From positions 23,953,791-24,017,790 of the forward strand of contig OX336344.1 in the NCBI GenBank assembly GCA_946902875.1: a stretch of 64,000 bases of DNA, read 5' to 3'. The DNA comes from Nematopogon swammerdamellus (Eukaryota > Arthropoda > Insecta > Lepidoptera > Adelidae). Shown one piece after another: positions 1-9,644 of the stretch; position 1 is the first letter of the stretch; each line of letters opens with the position of its first letter. The notes beneath the pieces were generated by a model. It was not told the origin of the DNA and made no database searches. It was given only the letters and a program-made list of their open reading frames with translations. The position numbers and the translations under genes are program-made.

Positions 1-115
1 TTTCGGTGATGACCAGGTTTTCTGAACAAGCAAATGTCACTGCATTTTCCGACTATTTCGTTTTTCATCATCAAATGCACAAATCCGGGTGACACACTTT
101 CTCCGAAGAAGTTCT

Positions 116-544
116 TCAACAAAGAAAAACTTCATTATTATCCAGCAACAAGATTCCGTGTTTAAGATTTAAAATGCATTCGTATCTTTTGAGGAAATGT
201 AATCCCAGAACACATTCATCCGTAATGTTGGCCGTAATACACGGATGGTCATAGTTTCTATCTCCAAGCCTGAACCGGATATCGCACTCACCAAAAACAT
301 CTATACGGTCACCAGTAGCCGTTCGTAGGTCGATGTGAACCTGGTGGTCATATTCATATTCATATTCGGTGCTGGTGGTCATATTCATATTCATATTCAT
401 ATCGTGCGGTTTAAGACCGTTAACAATTGCTAGATTTATGATAGTCCGGGTGGCTCCTGTATCGAGAGTGATTACGCAGCGTTTTCCATCAGCGTGCCCG
501 TCCACTAATAGATTGTTGCCATCACTTGCCTGATATAAAGTCAT
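116..544 (-). pseudogene. Retrotransposon aspartic protease fragment (Ty3/Gypsy-like)
   Basis: Open frame of 142 codons with the retropepsin active-site motif DTGAT near residue 28 and the downstream hydrophobic motif VLGLHFL near residue 113, the pattern of LTR-retrotransposon proteases that cut the Gag-Pol polyprotein. It lies just downstream of the gag remnant on the same strand. A stop follows it and no reverse transcriptase is visible before the window edge, so the rest of pol is either off the left end or lost. A hexanucleotide repeat (347-405) sits inside the frame and encodes alternating NM and EY dipeptides. The protease assignment is solid; the clade is inferred from the neighbouring gag. 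Confidence 0.75.
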
Positions 545-1680
545 CCTTGGGACTACAAACCTTTCCGTCAGCGCCCGTCCCGTGGCCCTGACGTTTATTC
601 GTTTCCCTGTGGGGTTTCATCGCAACGGCCCACCGACTCCTGTTCGTCAGTCCGATGTAGTTTCTCGGGACAATGGATCGTATGTGTCCTCTTCTATCGC
701 ATCTGTAACACCTCATAACAAAAGGACGACTTTGAGTTTGTGGTTGCTCCTCAGCAGGCATCTTTCGAACTCTGTGCCCCCTTGCCTCGTGTCTCACTGT
801 TTCTACCTCCAGCGCGTGAGCCAATGCGTCCTTTAGGAGTTCATGGTACCCCAGTGAAGCAGCTGCTCTTACTTCTAGGCCACGGATGCCATCTATGAAC
901 GCTTGTACCAAGGTTGATGTGACGCTTGCCTCCGCCGCATCAGGCGTACCAGCTTTTCCAACTCCAAAGCCCACTGCTGGAGCCCTTCAGTTGATTTCTG
1001 CACACGGTCACGAAGTTGTGCACGGTAGACATGGCATAAATGTTTCTCTCCATAGCTGTTTTCCAACGCGTCGAGTAGTGCAATGTAGTCGCACTTTTCC
1101 TTGGAAAGAGCCTCGAGAACTTCCAAAGCTTGGCCTCGCAACGATATCGTCAACGCTGTAACCCGCTCCTCGTCGCTCCAGCCGCTCGCCTCGGATACAG
1201 CATCAAACTGTCGATGGTAGGCAGGCCAAGAGCTACTTCCGTCAAAGGAGGGTACTTTGAACTTGTGAGGCGCAGCCTGGTGTCCGCCTTGATATGCGCC
1301 TCCAATTCGGTTTTCCTCAGTGCGTGTTACGTCAATTATCTTCTTATCCAGATGATTCACGGTCTCTTCCAGCTCTTGGATACGCGAGGAATTGTTTGTC
1401 ACCTCCTCTTTTACTCCTTTCAAGTCCTAGACGAAATTTCCGAAGGAATTCTCTACTGCCTCAACTTTAGTGCAGATTTTGCCCTCTAGGTTTTCGATTC
1501 TGCGCGCCTGGTCCTCCGGGAACGCTTGGAACTGTTGTGATTGCGCTTGCAGCTGCGTTTGAATAGCTGCAAACATCGCCTCCAAATTCCAATGACAGTT
1601 CTGAAGAAGCGCGAGCTGCCGCCATTGAGCGCGTCGTTACACCTTCCGCGTTCATCTTCAGCCCATCCCACTTCTGACAC
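522..1680 (-). pseudogene. Gag remnant of the same Gypsy-like retrotransposon
   Basis: Three overlapping minus-strand frames carry successive pieces of a Gag protein. An amino-terminal piece lies around 1655-1467. A capsid-like segment (1423-893) has FKVPSFDGSSSWPAYHRQF followed by a helical region. A carboxy-terminal piece (974-522) ends in a zinc-knuckle-like CYRCDRRGHIRSIV, in which the last cysteine of CX2CX4HX4C is replaced by valine. The frame changes between pieces and the damaged knuckle indicate a dead copy. Gag would package the element's RNA. The Ty3/Gypsy assignment is by recognition of the FDG...W..Y...F capsid pattern and of the adjacent protease. Confidence 0.7.
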
Positions 1681-1683
1681 TAA

Positions 1684-1945
1684 TTGTTACGTGGCTCGTC
1701 CACGGGCCAAGAAAAACTCTGTAATCTGGTTTTTCGAGAATCGTATATTTTCCTTATCCTTTCAGTTCCAGCGTGGTTCCAGCTATTTGTTTTGACAGAC
1801 ACCTTTTTTTACCATTTTAGAGAGCTGTCACTAGAATCATTACACCAACCAGATAGCGACGTCACACTATTATTTATTTATTATGGTACCCAAAACAAAA
1901 TACAAAATTTCACAAACACATTTCACATCACGTAATATTAAAAGC
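1684..1945 (-). mobile_element. Possible 5' LTR and primer-binding region of the Gypsy-like element
   Basis: Read on the minus strand, the sequence just upstream of gag ends in CGTAACA (TG...CA-type LTR end) and is followed by ATTAGTGTCAGAAGTGGGAT, which resembles the PBS/leader seen next to gag in insect Gypsy elements. The outer end is unclear because a poly-T-tailed repeat begins at about 1957. No second LTR is in the window, so this is a weak call. Confidence 0.35.
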
Positions 1946-1956
1946 AGCGTCTTTTT

Positions 1957-2232
1957 TTTTTTTTTTTATTGATGCTGACACGGTTGGCTTCATCACCTAC
2001 AACATCCGTGATGTCAGCCCATAACACCGGATGAACTTGGTACCACGTCAGTGATTCCCTTCGGTCGTGCCGGCTACACTGAACTGGACGGAAAACACAA
2101 ACTATTTACATAGCCGTTTCGACCGACCTTTCATTCAGTGCGGTGGTACCAACCCGGGTGGGTTGAACCCTACCACCTAGTAATATAAGAAGGGAGTCAT
2201 ATCCCTTAGTCGCCTTTTACGACATACACGGT
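1957..2232 (-). mobile_element. Interspersed retroelement copy lacking the tRNA/5S head
   Basis: Minus-strand copy of the repeat family also found at 6636, 9180, 38555 and 55010. It has the oligo-A tail (poly-T on plus), the tail block with GTTATGGGCTGACATCACGG-like sequence, the GGTTGGTACCACCGCA block, and the 5' block with GTCGTAAAAGGCGACTAAGG. Unlike the other copies, the 5' block joins the TAGGTGGTAGGG block directly, without the tRNA/5S-like module. Confidence 0.75.
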
Positions 2233-3628
2233 CTTATTTGTATTCCAAAAAAATTTACACACTCTATGATTATATTATAAATTAAAGAAAAGTCCTACAT
2301 CACTCGGAAACCACTAAATAAACACAAATCACCAATATTAGAAACTATACACAATTATAAAATAAACAAAGCAGCGATTAACAATATAAAACCCATATTT
2401 AAAAAAACTTTCTAAAATTAGTAAACAAGTGATATATATAGTTTATTGTTTATTGTATAATTTCATCCATAGGTAGGTGACCTACGCTTGGACATGCCGA
2501 AAATTCCGCCAGTTCTAAATTTAATGCGTAGAAGAACTGACAAACATACTTCACAAGTCACAATGTTTTGTTATACAAGTAATTTCCAATAATTAATCCA
2601 CACTAACGCTCACAAGAACATTAATATTTAAAGCATAAACATAAATACTCAAGAATCTGACCACACTGCCTATTTAAATTACTGCCTATATAAAAACGCC
2701 TTGTGAATAAGAGCTGTGCTGCATACTTTTTGCAAACAATGTGTTGTTTTTTATGATTTTTTTTTTGTTATAAGTATTTAATCTATCTTGTTTTATTATG
2801 TATTTTGTTTTTTTTTTTTGTTTTATATTTAATTTCTAGTTATGTAATTGGGTACAAATATAATAATAATAATAATACTTTGTACACCTGCTACTTTGTC
2901 TGCAAATAAAAACCTTGAGTTTGAATAAAAATTAAATCTTTAGAATCGTAAAAGCCTAAACTACACGCCTATCATGCCAGCTAGTTGAAAGAAAGGTGTA
3001 CGTATTGGAAACCCCAGCCGCCATATCTCCCGAACGTAACCGCCCGCCTCCGGATCGGGATCGATCACATTAGCGATAGACTTGTGGCTGCCGGAGAATA
3101 AAGTAGTACGTGCGGGCCGGGCCGCACCCCCAGCCTGCAACGCTGTAGCTGTAAGTAGCTATAATAACCACTCGCTAAACCCTAACTCTAACAAGTATTC
3201 TATAATAAAACATTATTCATTCAAATTTGTATGAAATAGGAAAGGTGGTGTACAGAGTTGACGGCGCGGCGTATAGTTCGCTCCCTAGTTTACTCGTAGT
3301 TTGCCTTCCAACGTTGAAGCGGAAATAACCAGAACCTCCGGAAGTGAATGCGAGGGTTGGGGTGAGCCGCGCGCGCGGGATCCGTCCGTCTCCGCGGCCG
3401 GGGGAGGTGACGGAGGAGGAGAGGTATCGCTTTTTATTGGCCCACAAATTTATATTCATGAATAATGTACGAGCGCCTTCTATTCTCACCCGAGCTTAAT
3501 AAACGGATGATATATTTATTTTTTCGTAGCGCAATTTATCTTTTAGTCGTTGCTCATTTCTCGAACGTCCGAGTTCTCGAATATGAATTTAAAACTGCAA
3601 TCAATAATGTTCGGCTTTAATACCTTGA
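2233..3628. other. Intron or intergenic stretch without a recognised gene
   Basis: Mostly AT-rich DNA with short A/T runs and a TAA microsatellite near 2864. Around 2436-2600 is a minus-strand tail-type repeat with GTTTATT copies, ATTCCGCCAGTTC and GAAGAACTGACAA; the same motifs occur in the insert at 45147. Between about 3000 and 3480 the DNA is GC-richer, but no convincing exon was found. Confidence 0.5.
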
Positions 3629-5224
3629 GTTTCGCAGCACGAGCTGTTCGGGTAGGAGCAAGAGTATGCGAGCACGTACCTTGCAGCTCCTTGCCGTAGT
3701 GGTCGCGCAGCACGAGCTGTCCGGGTAGGAGCAAGAGTGTGCGAGCGAGCACGTACCTTGCAGCTCCTTGCCGGAGTGGTCGCGCAGCACGAGCTGTCCG
3801 GGTAGGAGCAAGAGTATGCGAGCACGTACCTTGCAGCTCCTTGCCGGAGTGGTCGCGCAGCACGAGCTGTCCGGGTAGGAGCAAGAGTGTGCGAGCGAGC
3901 ACGTACCTTGCAGCTCCTTGCCGGAGTGGTCGCGCAGCACGAGCTGTCCGGGTAGGAGCAAGAGTGTGCGAGCACGTACCTTGCAGCTCCTTGCCGGAGT
4001 GGTCGCGCAGCACGAGCTGTCCGGGTAGGAGCAAGAGTATGCGAGCACGTACCTTGCAGCTCCTTGCCGGAGTGGTCGCGCAGCACGAGCTGTCCGGGTA
4101 GGAGCAAGAGTGTGCGAGCACGTACCTTGCAGCTCCTTGCCGGAGTGGTCGCGCAGCACGAGCTGTCCAGGTAGGAGCAAGAGTATGCGAGCACGTACCT
4201 TGCAGCTCCTTGCCGGAGTGGTCGCGCAGCACGAGCTGTCCGGGTAGGAGCAAGAGTGTGCGAGCACGTACCTTGCAGCTCCTTGCCGGAGTGGTCGCGC
4301 AGCACGAGCTGTCCGGGTAGGAGCAAGAGTATGCGAGCACGTACCTTGCGGCTCCTTGTCGGAGTGGTCGCGCAGCACGAGCTGTCCGGGTAGGAGCAAG
4401 AGTATGCGAGCACGTACCTTGCAGCTCCTTGCCGGAGTGCTCGCGCAGCACGGGCTGTCCGGGTAGGAGCAAGAGTATGCGAGCACGTACCTTGCAGCTC
4501 CTTGCCGGAGTGGTCGCGCAGCACGAGCTGTCCGGGTAGGAGCAAGAGTGTGCGAGCACGTACCTTGCAGCTCCTTGCCGGAGTGGTCGCGCAGCACGAG
4601 CTGTCCGGGTAGGAGCAAGAGTATGCGAGCACGTACCTTGCAGCTCCTTGCCGGAGTGCTCGCGCAGCACGGGCTGTCCGGGTAGGAGCAAGAGTATGCG
4701 AGCACGTACCTTGCAGCTCCTTGCCGGAGTGGTCGCGCAGCACGAGCTGTCCGGGTAGGAGCAAGAGTGTGCGAGCACGTACCTTGCAGCTCCTTGCCGG
4801 AGTGGTCGCGCAGCACGAGCTGTCCGGGTAGGAGCAAGAGTATGCGAGCACGTACCTTGCAGCTCCTTGCCGGAGTGGTCGCGCAGCACGAGCTGTCCGG
4901 GTAGGAGCAAGAGTATGCGAGCACGTACCTTGCAGCTCCTTGCCGGAGTGGTCGCGCAGCACGAGCTGTCCGGGTAGGAGCAAGAGTGTGCGAGCGAGCA
5001 CGTACCTTGCAGCTCCTTGCCGGAGTGGTCGCGCAGCACGAGCTGTCCGGGTAGGAGCAAGAGTGTGCGAGCACGTACCTTGCAGCTCCTTGCCGGAGTG
5101 GTCGCGCAGCACGAGCTGTCCGGGTAGGAGCAAGAGTATGCGAGCACGTACCTTGCAGCTCCTTGCCGGAGTGGTCGCGCAGCACTTGCTGTCCGGGCAG
5201 GAGCAAGAGTATGCGAGCACGTAC
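3629..5224 (-). repeat. 73-bp tandem array derived from the exon 4 / intron 4 junction
   Basis: About 21 tandem units follow the true exon 4 donor at 5225. The unit boundary recurs at 3680, 3757, 3830, 3907 and then nearly every 73 bp to 5225; three units are 77 bp through an extra GCGA. On the minus strand each unit has a 37-nt copy of the end of exon 4, the donor GTACGT, then 36 nt ending in TACCCGGACAG, which looks like a splice acceptor. Because 73 is not a multiple of 3 the unit cycles through all frames, and all three stay open, producing long spurious frames of 574-623 codons. Two marked variant units lie 219 bp (three units) apart, suggesting amplification in blocks of three. Confidence 0.95.
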
Positions 5225-5414
5225 CTTGCAGCTCCTTGCCGGAGTGGTCGCGCAGCACGATGTGGCGACCGCCGTCGCGCCGCCACGAGATGACGGGTGG
5301 CGGTTCGCCGGAGGCGGCGCACTGCAGCTCCACCGCGCCACCCTCGGCGGCCACTGCGTCCGTCCCCTCCGAGTCCTCGATGTCCGGAGGCACCACTACG
5401 CTTAGGTGCCCCAT
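5225..5414 (-). CDS. Exon 4 of a lachesin/DIP-like Ig-superfamily protein: start of Ig domain 2
   Basis: This 190-nt exon has 63 codons plus one base. It begins MGHLSVVVPPDI after a TGTACAG acceptor and ends at CTGCAAG|GTACGT. VVVPPDI is the linker between Ig1 and Ig2 in insect lachesins and Dpr-interacting proteins, which are secreted or GPI-linked neuronal adhesion proteins. The first Ig2 cysteine and tryptophan are visible in ELQCAASGEPPPVISWRRDG. It joins exon 3 in phase 0 (TDPMKSQ then MGHLSV), exactly where this family has an intron, so the leading ATG is internal and not a start. The second half of Ig2 should be in a later exon off the left edge. A 73-bp array copied from its 3' end follows directly. 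Confidence 0.88.
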
Positions 5415-5784
5415 CTGTACACATCAAAATATACGCTGTGTAAGTATGTGTGTGTTATTTTATTTTATAGAAAATTTTTGTTTTCATAGAGAACCGGCAT
5501 GGATGGCTGTGCCCAGCGGTCAGTCGAATAAAGATAGTCAGACACAGATAATAACAACTGTCCTTGTGAAACCACGCCTACTGAGTCGCCACGTCAGCTA
5601 CGAGGCGGAAACAATCATCTTCAGATAATTTGATCACACGCCTTGCACAACACACCGGGGTCCAGGTTGCAGGAATCCTGAAAAGTTTGTTATCTTTCAG
5701 CATTTACATAAATTCTAGTACGTTGCATTTATCTGGCTCAAACTCCATTCTATTATAGAAGCTTCAAATAATTGTTAGTTATAC
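5415..5784. other. Intron 3, part adjoining exon 4
   Basis: Non-coding and AT-rich next to the exon 4 acceptor. Around 5500 there is a short GAACCGGCATGGATGGCTGT segment resembling repeat-tail motifs near 8325 and 14766. No gene seen. Confidence 0.5.
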
Positions 5785-6072
5785 AATGTTCGTTTAGGCT
5801 TTTATCGCTATTACACATCATAGCAAAGTTTTCGGTTACGCGGTATAACTAAAAGCGACTCACTTTCGTCGACGTGTCGTCCCCCACTATGGGGACATCT
5901 TTTGACCGGCGGCGCGCCGGCGCTTTGATTGCGACCGGCAGTTGACATCTGACTGGACGACGTGTCAGGGCAGTCCCGCGAGTCCTGATGATGTCCTCAG
6001 AGTGAGGGACGAAACGTCAAGGAAAGTGGGTCGCTTTCAGTTATACTGCGTAACCGAAAACATTGCTATAAT
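5785..6072 (+). mobile_element. Inverted-repeat (MITE-like) element with a ribozyme-like core
   Basis: The segment 5821-5867 (TAGCAAAGTTTTCGGTTACG...) is the imperfect reverse complement of 6022-6070, giving terminal inverted repeats of about 50 bp. A further outer block at 5787-5820 (GTTCGTTTAGGCTTTTATCG) recurs in inverted orientation at 59199-59240, beside another copy of the same TIR, showing this is a family. The interior is GC-rich, has no ORF, and holds the hammerhead-like motif described separately. Confidence 0.75.
5942..6020 (+). ncRNA. Hammerhead-ribozyme-like motif
   Basis: The core CTGATGA (5985-5991) is followed by a short stem GTCC (5993-5996)/GGAC (6007-6010), extendable by TC/GA, and then GAAA (6011-6014). 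Helix III can form between TTGAC (5942-5946) and GTCAA (6016-6020), making the open end helix III (type III). The cleavage-site triplet would be ATC (5947-5949), with A opposite C6015 where pairing is normal. Helix I can form as GACT/AGTC plus GGAC/GTCC, with one unpaired T (5950) beside the cleavage site. The order of core, stem II and GAAA matches the family; activity of this copy is doubtful because of the two deviations. Confidence 0.6.
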
Positions 6073-6325
6073 GTTAGTTTACGTTTTTGGATGTATGAAG
6101 CGAATCTAAATATTATATGGATGAATCTAAATAAAAAAAAATTACAAAAATTAAACAATTTATTAAATTCGCTAATTAATGTCACGATAATGATAAATAA
6201 ATGGTAAAATTATAAAAACAAAATTATAAAAACCATTGACAGTTATAAGTAAGTTCAAGTTGAGCACTACAGGTATGTTCGGACTGATGCCATTATTCTG
6301 GGTATGTAGGACTCCACGGAAATGT
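6073..6325. other. AT-rich stretch, nothing recognised
   Basis: AT-rich non-coding DNA with A runs; no gene or clear repeat boundary was seen. Confidence 0.5.
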
Positions 6326-6440
6326 TTTTTTTTTTTTTATTGATGCTGACACGGTTGCCTTCATCACCTACAACATCCGTGATGTGAGCCCATAACACCG
6401 GGTGAACTTGGTGCCACGTCAGTGATTCCCTTCGGTCGTG
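6326..6440 (-). mobile_element. Tail fragment of the tRNA/5S-headed repeat family
   Basis: Oligo-T followed by GCTGACACGGTTG, CCTACAACATCCGTGATGT and CCATAACACCGGGTGAAC, the reverse complement of the family's 3' end. Only the last ~110 bp is present. Confidence 0.75.
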
Positions 6441-6635
6441 CTTTTCAATGTTCGTGCTTTCAAATGTTTTTCAATGTGGACTTTCATGTAGTTCAGCTCG
6501 GCTCGGTGGCACAAGCGGCCTGTCGGCCTTCAGAGCGCAGGAGCGAGGCGCAGAGGTTCGGGTGCAGCGGGGGCGAGGCGCGGCGGGGAGGGGGGTGGGA
6601 GGGGGGCGGTGCGGGCGAAGCAGAAGTAAATTGTC

Positions 6636-6970
6636 CGGCTCGTAGCTCAGTGGTGCGGTCGGTCGACTGTTGTTAAGCAACCCTGAGCGCGGTCAGTACT
6701 TGGATGGGTGACCGCTCGACAGTTAGAGGCTGACCGTGATTCGGATTCCACGTAAAACTGCAGGTTTATCCCGCCCAGGTTGGTACCACCGCACTGAATG
6801 AAACGTCGGTCGAAACGGCTATGTAAATAGTTCGTGTTTTCCGTCCAGTTCAGTGTAGCCGACATGAAATGAAGGGAAGCACTGACATTGCACCTAGTTC
6901 ACCCGGTGTTATGGGCTGACATCGTGGATGCTGTAGGTGATGTAGCCAACCGTGACAGTTAAAAAAAAAA
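6636..6970 (+). mobile_element. SINE-like element with tRNA/5S-like head
   Basis: Starts with TAGCTCAGTGG (tRNA A-box-like), then GTTAAGCAACCCTGAGCG and TACTTGGATGGGTGACCGC, closely resembling the internal control region of 5S rRNA genes. GATTCGGATTCC (tRNA B-box-like) follows, then the family body and an A10 tail. It lacks the TAGGTGGTAGGG block found in longer copies. Likely transcribed by RNA polymerase III if active; no ORF. Confidence 0.82.
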
Positions 6971-7149
6971 TCTTGGTTGTTGAAGACTGCACTTGAACTT
7001 CTCACAATTTATTCTATCCGGTTCGATTGCACCCACAAAGACGGCAAGAAATTTCACAGGCTATTTCTTTTTACTCATAAATATTATGAAAAGTAACAAG
7101 TAAGCACAGTTAACTAGCTTCGTCTTTAAGATGCGGAATTTCGTCAAAG

Positions 7150-7226
7150 ACCTGTGTGGAATTTGTTTGTAGAACGGAGGTGGGGGGAGGTGGGGGTAGG
7201 GGGGGGGGGGGGTGGAGGTAGAGAGC
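7150..7226 (+). repeat. G-rich low-complexity tract
   Basis: Several G runs separated by short spacers, including 14 or more consecutive G at about 7200-7213. It could form a G-quadruplex on the plus strand. No gene call. Confidence 0.8.
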
Positions 7227-7429
7227 AGGAGGGCAAGCTCGAGAATGCGGAGCAGCGGAAACATCTTCACACAAGATTTAACGAAGAGTGCCACAACATT
7301 ATTTTTTTCTATGGCGGCACTCCTACCGTCTTGTAAAACCGCTATACATGGACTTCCGCCGCCCGTAGAGAAGCTACGCACATAATATAAACGCTCTAGA
7401 GCAGCTACGCTATTCACCTTATAGTCCTC

Positions 7430-8222
7430 GTAAAGGCGTAAACCACGTACTCTTACTGTCGTAGAGCCGCTACGCCGCCGGTACTCTTACCGTCGGAGCG
7501 CCGCTACGCCGCCCATACTCCTGCCGTCGTAGAGCCGCTACATCGCCCGTACTCCTACCGTCGTAGAGCCGCTACGCCGCCGATACTCTTACAGTCGGAG
7601 AGCCGCTACGCCGAAGGTACTCTTAACGTCGGAGCGCCGCTACGCCGCCGGTACTCTTACCGTCGGAGCGCCGCTACGCCGCCCATAATCCTGCCGTCGT
7701 AGAGCCGCTACATCGCCCGTACTCCTACCGTCGTAGAGCCGCTACGCCGCCGATACTCTTACAGTCGGAGAGCCGCTACGCCGAAGGTACTCTTACCGTC
7801 GGAGCGCCGCTACGCCGCCGGTACTCTTACAGTCGGAGAGCCGCTACGCCGCCGGTACTCTTACCGTCGGAGCGCCGCTACGCCGCCCATACTCCTGCCG
7901 TCGTAGAGCCGCTACATCGCCCGTACTCCTACCGTCGTAGAGCCGCTACGCCGCCGATACTCTTACAGTCGGAGAGCCGCTACGCCGAAGGTACTCTTAC
8001 CGTCGGAGAGCCGCTACGCCGCCCGTACTCCTACCGTCGGAGAGCCGCTACGCCGCCGGTACTCTTACCATCGTAGAGCCGCTATGCCGCCGATACTCTT
8101 ACCGTCGGAGAGCCGCTACGCCGCCGATACTCTTACCGTCGTAGAGCCGCTACGCCGCCGGTACTCTTACCGTCGGAGAGCCGCTACGCCGCCCGTACTC
8201 CTACCGTCGTAGAGCGCTACGC
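7430..8222. repeat. 34-bp satellite array, block 1
   Basis: About 23 copies of a 34-bp GC-rich unit containing GTAGAGCCGCTACGCCGCC and GTACTCTTACC, with small substitutions. Spacing is 34 bp (for example 8101 to 8135). The GTAG..CTAC part can fold back on itself. The array stops at the 3' end of a LINE fragment. Confidence 0.93.
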
Positions 8223-8224
8223 AG

Positions 8225-9179
8225 GCGGTACTTTCTGTGATGCACGAGGATTGCGAATGCCATGTCGGCCTGACAGGAGCCTTTTCACGCCCCTTTTGAA
8301 AACCCCAGGCTGTACTTTTTTTATGTAAACCAGCATGGGTGGCTTTGTCGAGAGACCAATGGTGCAGTCGACAGAGCCAAAATAACCTCTCCTAGCGAAA
8401 CCACCCTCAGTTAGGTGCCATGCCAGCAGAACAGGCTGTCTGGCCCGTTAATACGACGCTTGAAGACACCCAGGTTAAAGGATTCAGGAAATATACTCGC
8501 CGGAAGACAGTTCCACACTCTAGCGTTGCGACAAAGAAACAATTTAGACAACCGATAGGTTCTCAAAAGCCCAATGTCAACAACAAAAGGGTGCTGAGTC
8601 TCTCTGCGACGAGTCATGCGGAGATGGGATGGGTGGCAGGGAATAAGGGATGCTAGTTCCACAGAGCAGCGTCCGTCATAGTATCTGTAAAACAGGCTAA
8701 GCGAACCCACGAATCGTCTGTGACTCAGAGACTCCAGACCATCTGTAATTTTCGGGTTACCAACAAGACGGATGGCTCGGCGCTGTATCGAGTCCAAGAA
8801 CGCAAGCAGATAATGCGGACTACCCTCCCAGATGTGACTGCAGTACTCCATCACCGGCCTAATCTGTGTTTTCTAAAACAGGAATAGTTGTGCCGGTGAG
8901 AAGAACCGCCGATTGCGGAAAAGTATTGCCAATTTTCTGGATGCAGTTTTGACCTTAGACTCGATTAGTTGCCGGAAACCTACGTCTTTGGAAATAGTGG
9001 TGCCCAGGAGATCTAGGTGCTCCGAGACAGGTTACGACGCTGCCTTGGAAACAAGCTTGGAGAGAAAAGAGATCGACCTTAGCAGGTAATGCGCAGCACT
9101 GAGTCTTGCTAACGTTCAAGGCAACAAGGTTCTCCTGGCCCCATAGAGCTACTTTTCCGAGAACGTAACGTTGTACCAT
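8225..9179 (-). pseudogene. LINE fragment (Jockey/CR1-type), reverse-transcriptase carboxy end
   Basis: The frame at 8854-8411 reads like the region downstream of the RT domain in insect Jockey/CR1-type LINEs, with MEYCSHIWEGSPHYLL, IQRRAIRLVG, SLFYRYYDGRCS and the terminal FKRRI. The frame at 9179-8955 carries the preceding thumb region (ENLVALNVSKTQCC). The two are out of frame with each other. The polymerase core is missing, so this is a 5'-truncated dead copy. The same family recurs at 9645-10222 and 56918-59180. Confidence 0.82.
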
Positions 9180-9641
9180 GTGTGGCCGGTACTTAAAAAT
9201 AATAACCCCACTGCATCTATCCCCGTCGCATGTCGTAAAAGTCGACTAAGGGATAAGGAAATTCGTCCGCCTCGGTAGCTCAGTGGTACGGCCAGTCGAC
9301 TGTTGTTAAGTAACGCTGAGCGCGGTCGGCGCTTGGATGGGTGACCGCTCGACCGTTGGAGGCTGACCGTGGTTCGGATTCCACGTTAAACTGTAGGTCC
9401 CTTCCCTTCTTACCTTACTAGGTGGTAGGGTTTATCCCGGCCGGGTTGGTACCACCGCATTGAACGAAACGTCGGTCGAAACGGCTATGTAAATAGTTCG
9501 TGTTTTCCGTCGAGTTTAGTGTAGCCGTCATGAAAAGAAGGGAAGCACTGACATGGCACCTAGTTCACCCGGTGTTATGGGCTAACATCACGGATGTTGT
9601 AGGTAATGTAACCAACCGTGTCAGTGTGCCATAAAAAAAAA
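9180..9641 (+). mobile_element. Long copy of the tRNA/5S-headed repeat
   Basis: Order along the plus strand: a 5' block with CCGTCGCATGTCGTAAAAGT and CGACTAAGGGATA (9180-9260); tRNA A-box-like TAGCTCAGTGG (9276-9286); a 5S-like region GTTAAGTAACGCTGAGCG through CTTGGATGGGTGACCGC (9305-9347); a B-box-like GGTTCGGATTCC (9371-9382) inside the perfect 5-bp stem CGTGG/CCACG; the GGTGGTAGGG body; and an A-rich tail. It is the clearest full-length copy together with 38555-39042. Confidence 0.85.
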
Positions 9642-9644
9642 CGT

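Noticed and set aside
3000..3480. Possible further exon of the Ig gene
   Set aside because: GC-rich frames there lack Ig cysteine/tryptophan patterns and matching splice phase.
3739..5405. Long plus-strand and alternate-frame ORFs through the 73-bp array
   Set aside because: They are stop-free readings of a GC-rich repeat; open in all frames because the unit lacks stops, not because they code.
9305..9347. Genuine 5S rRNA gene
   Set aside because: Only the internal region resembles 5S; it is embedded in a repeat present four times with the same flanks.
9271..9385. Genuine tRNA gene
   Set aside because: A- and B-box-like motifs are too far apart, with a 5S-like insert, an 8-nt T-loop and no acceptor stem.
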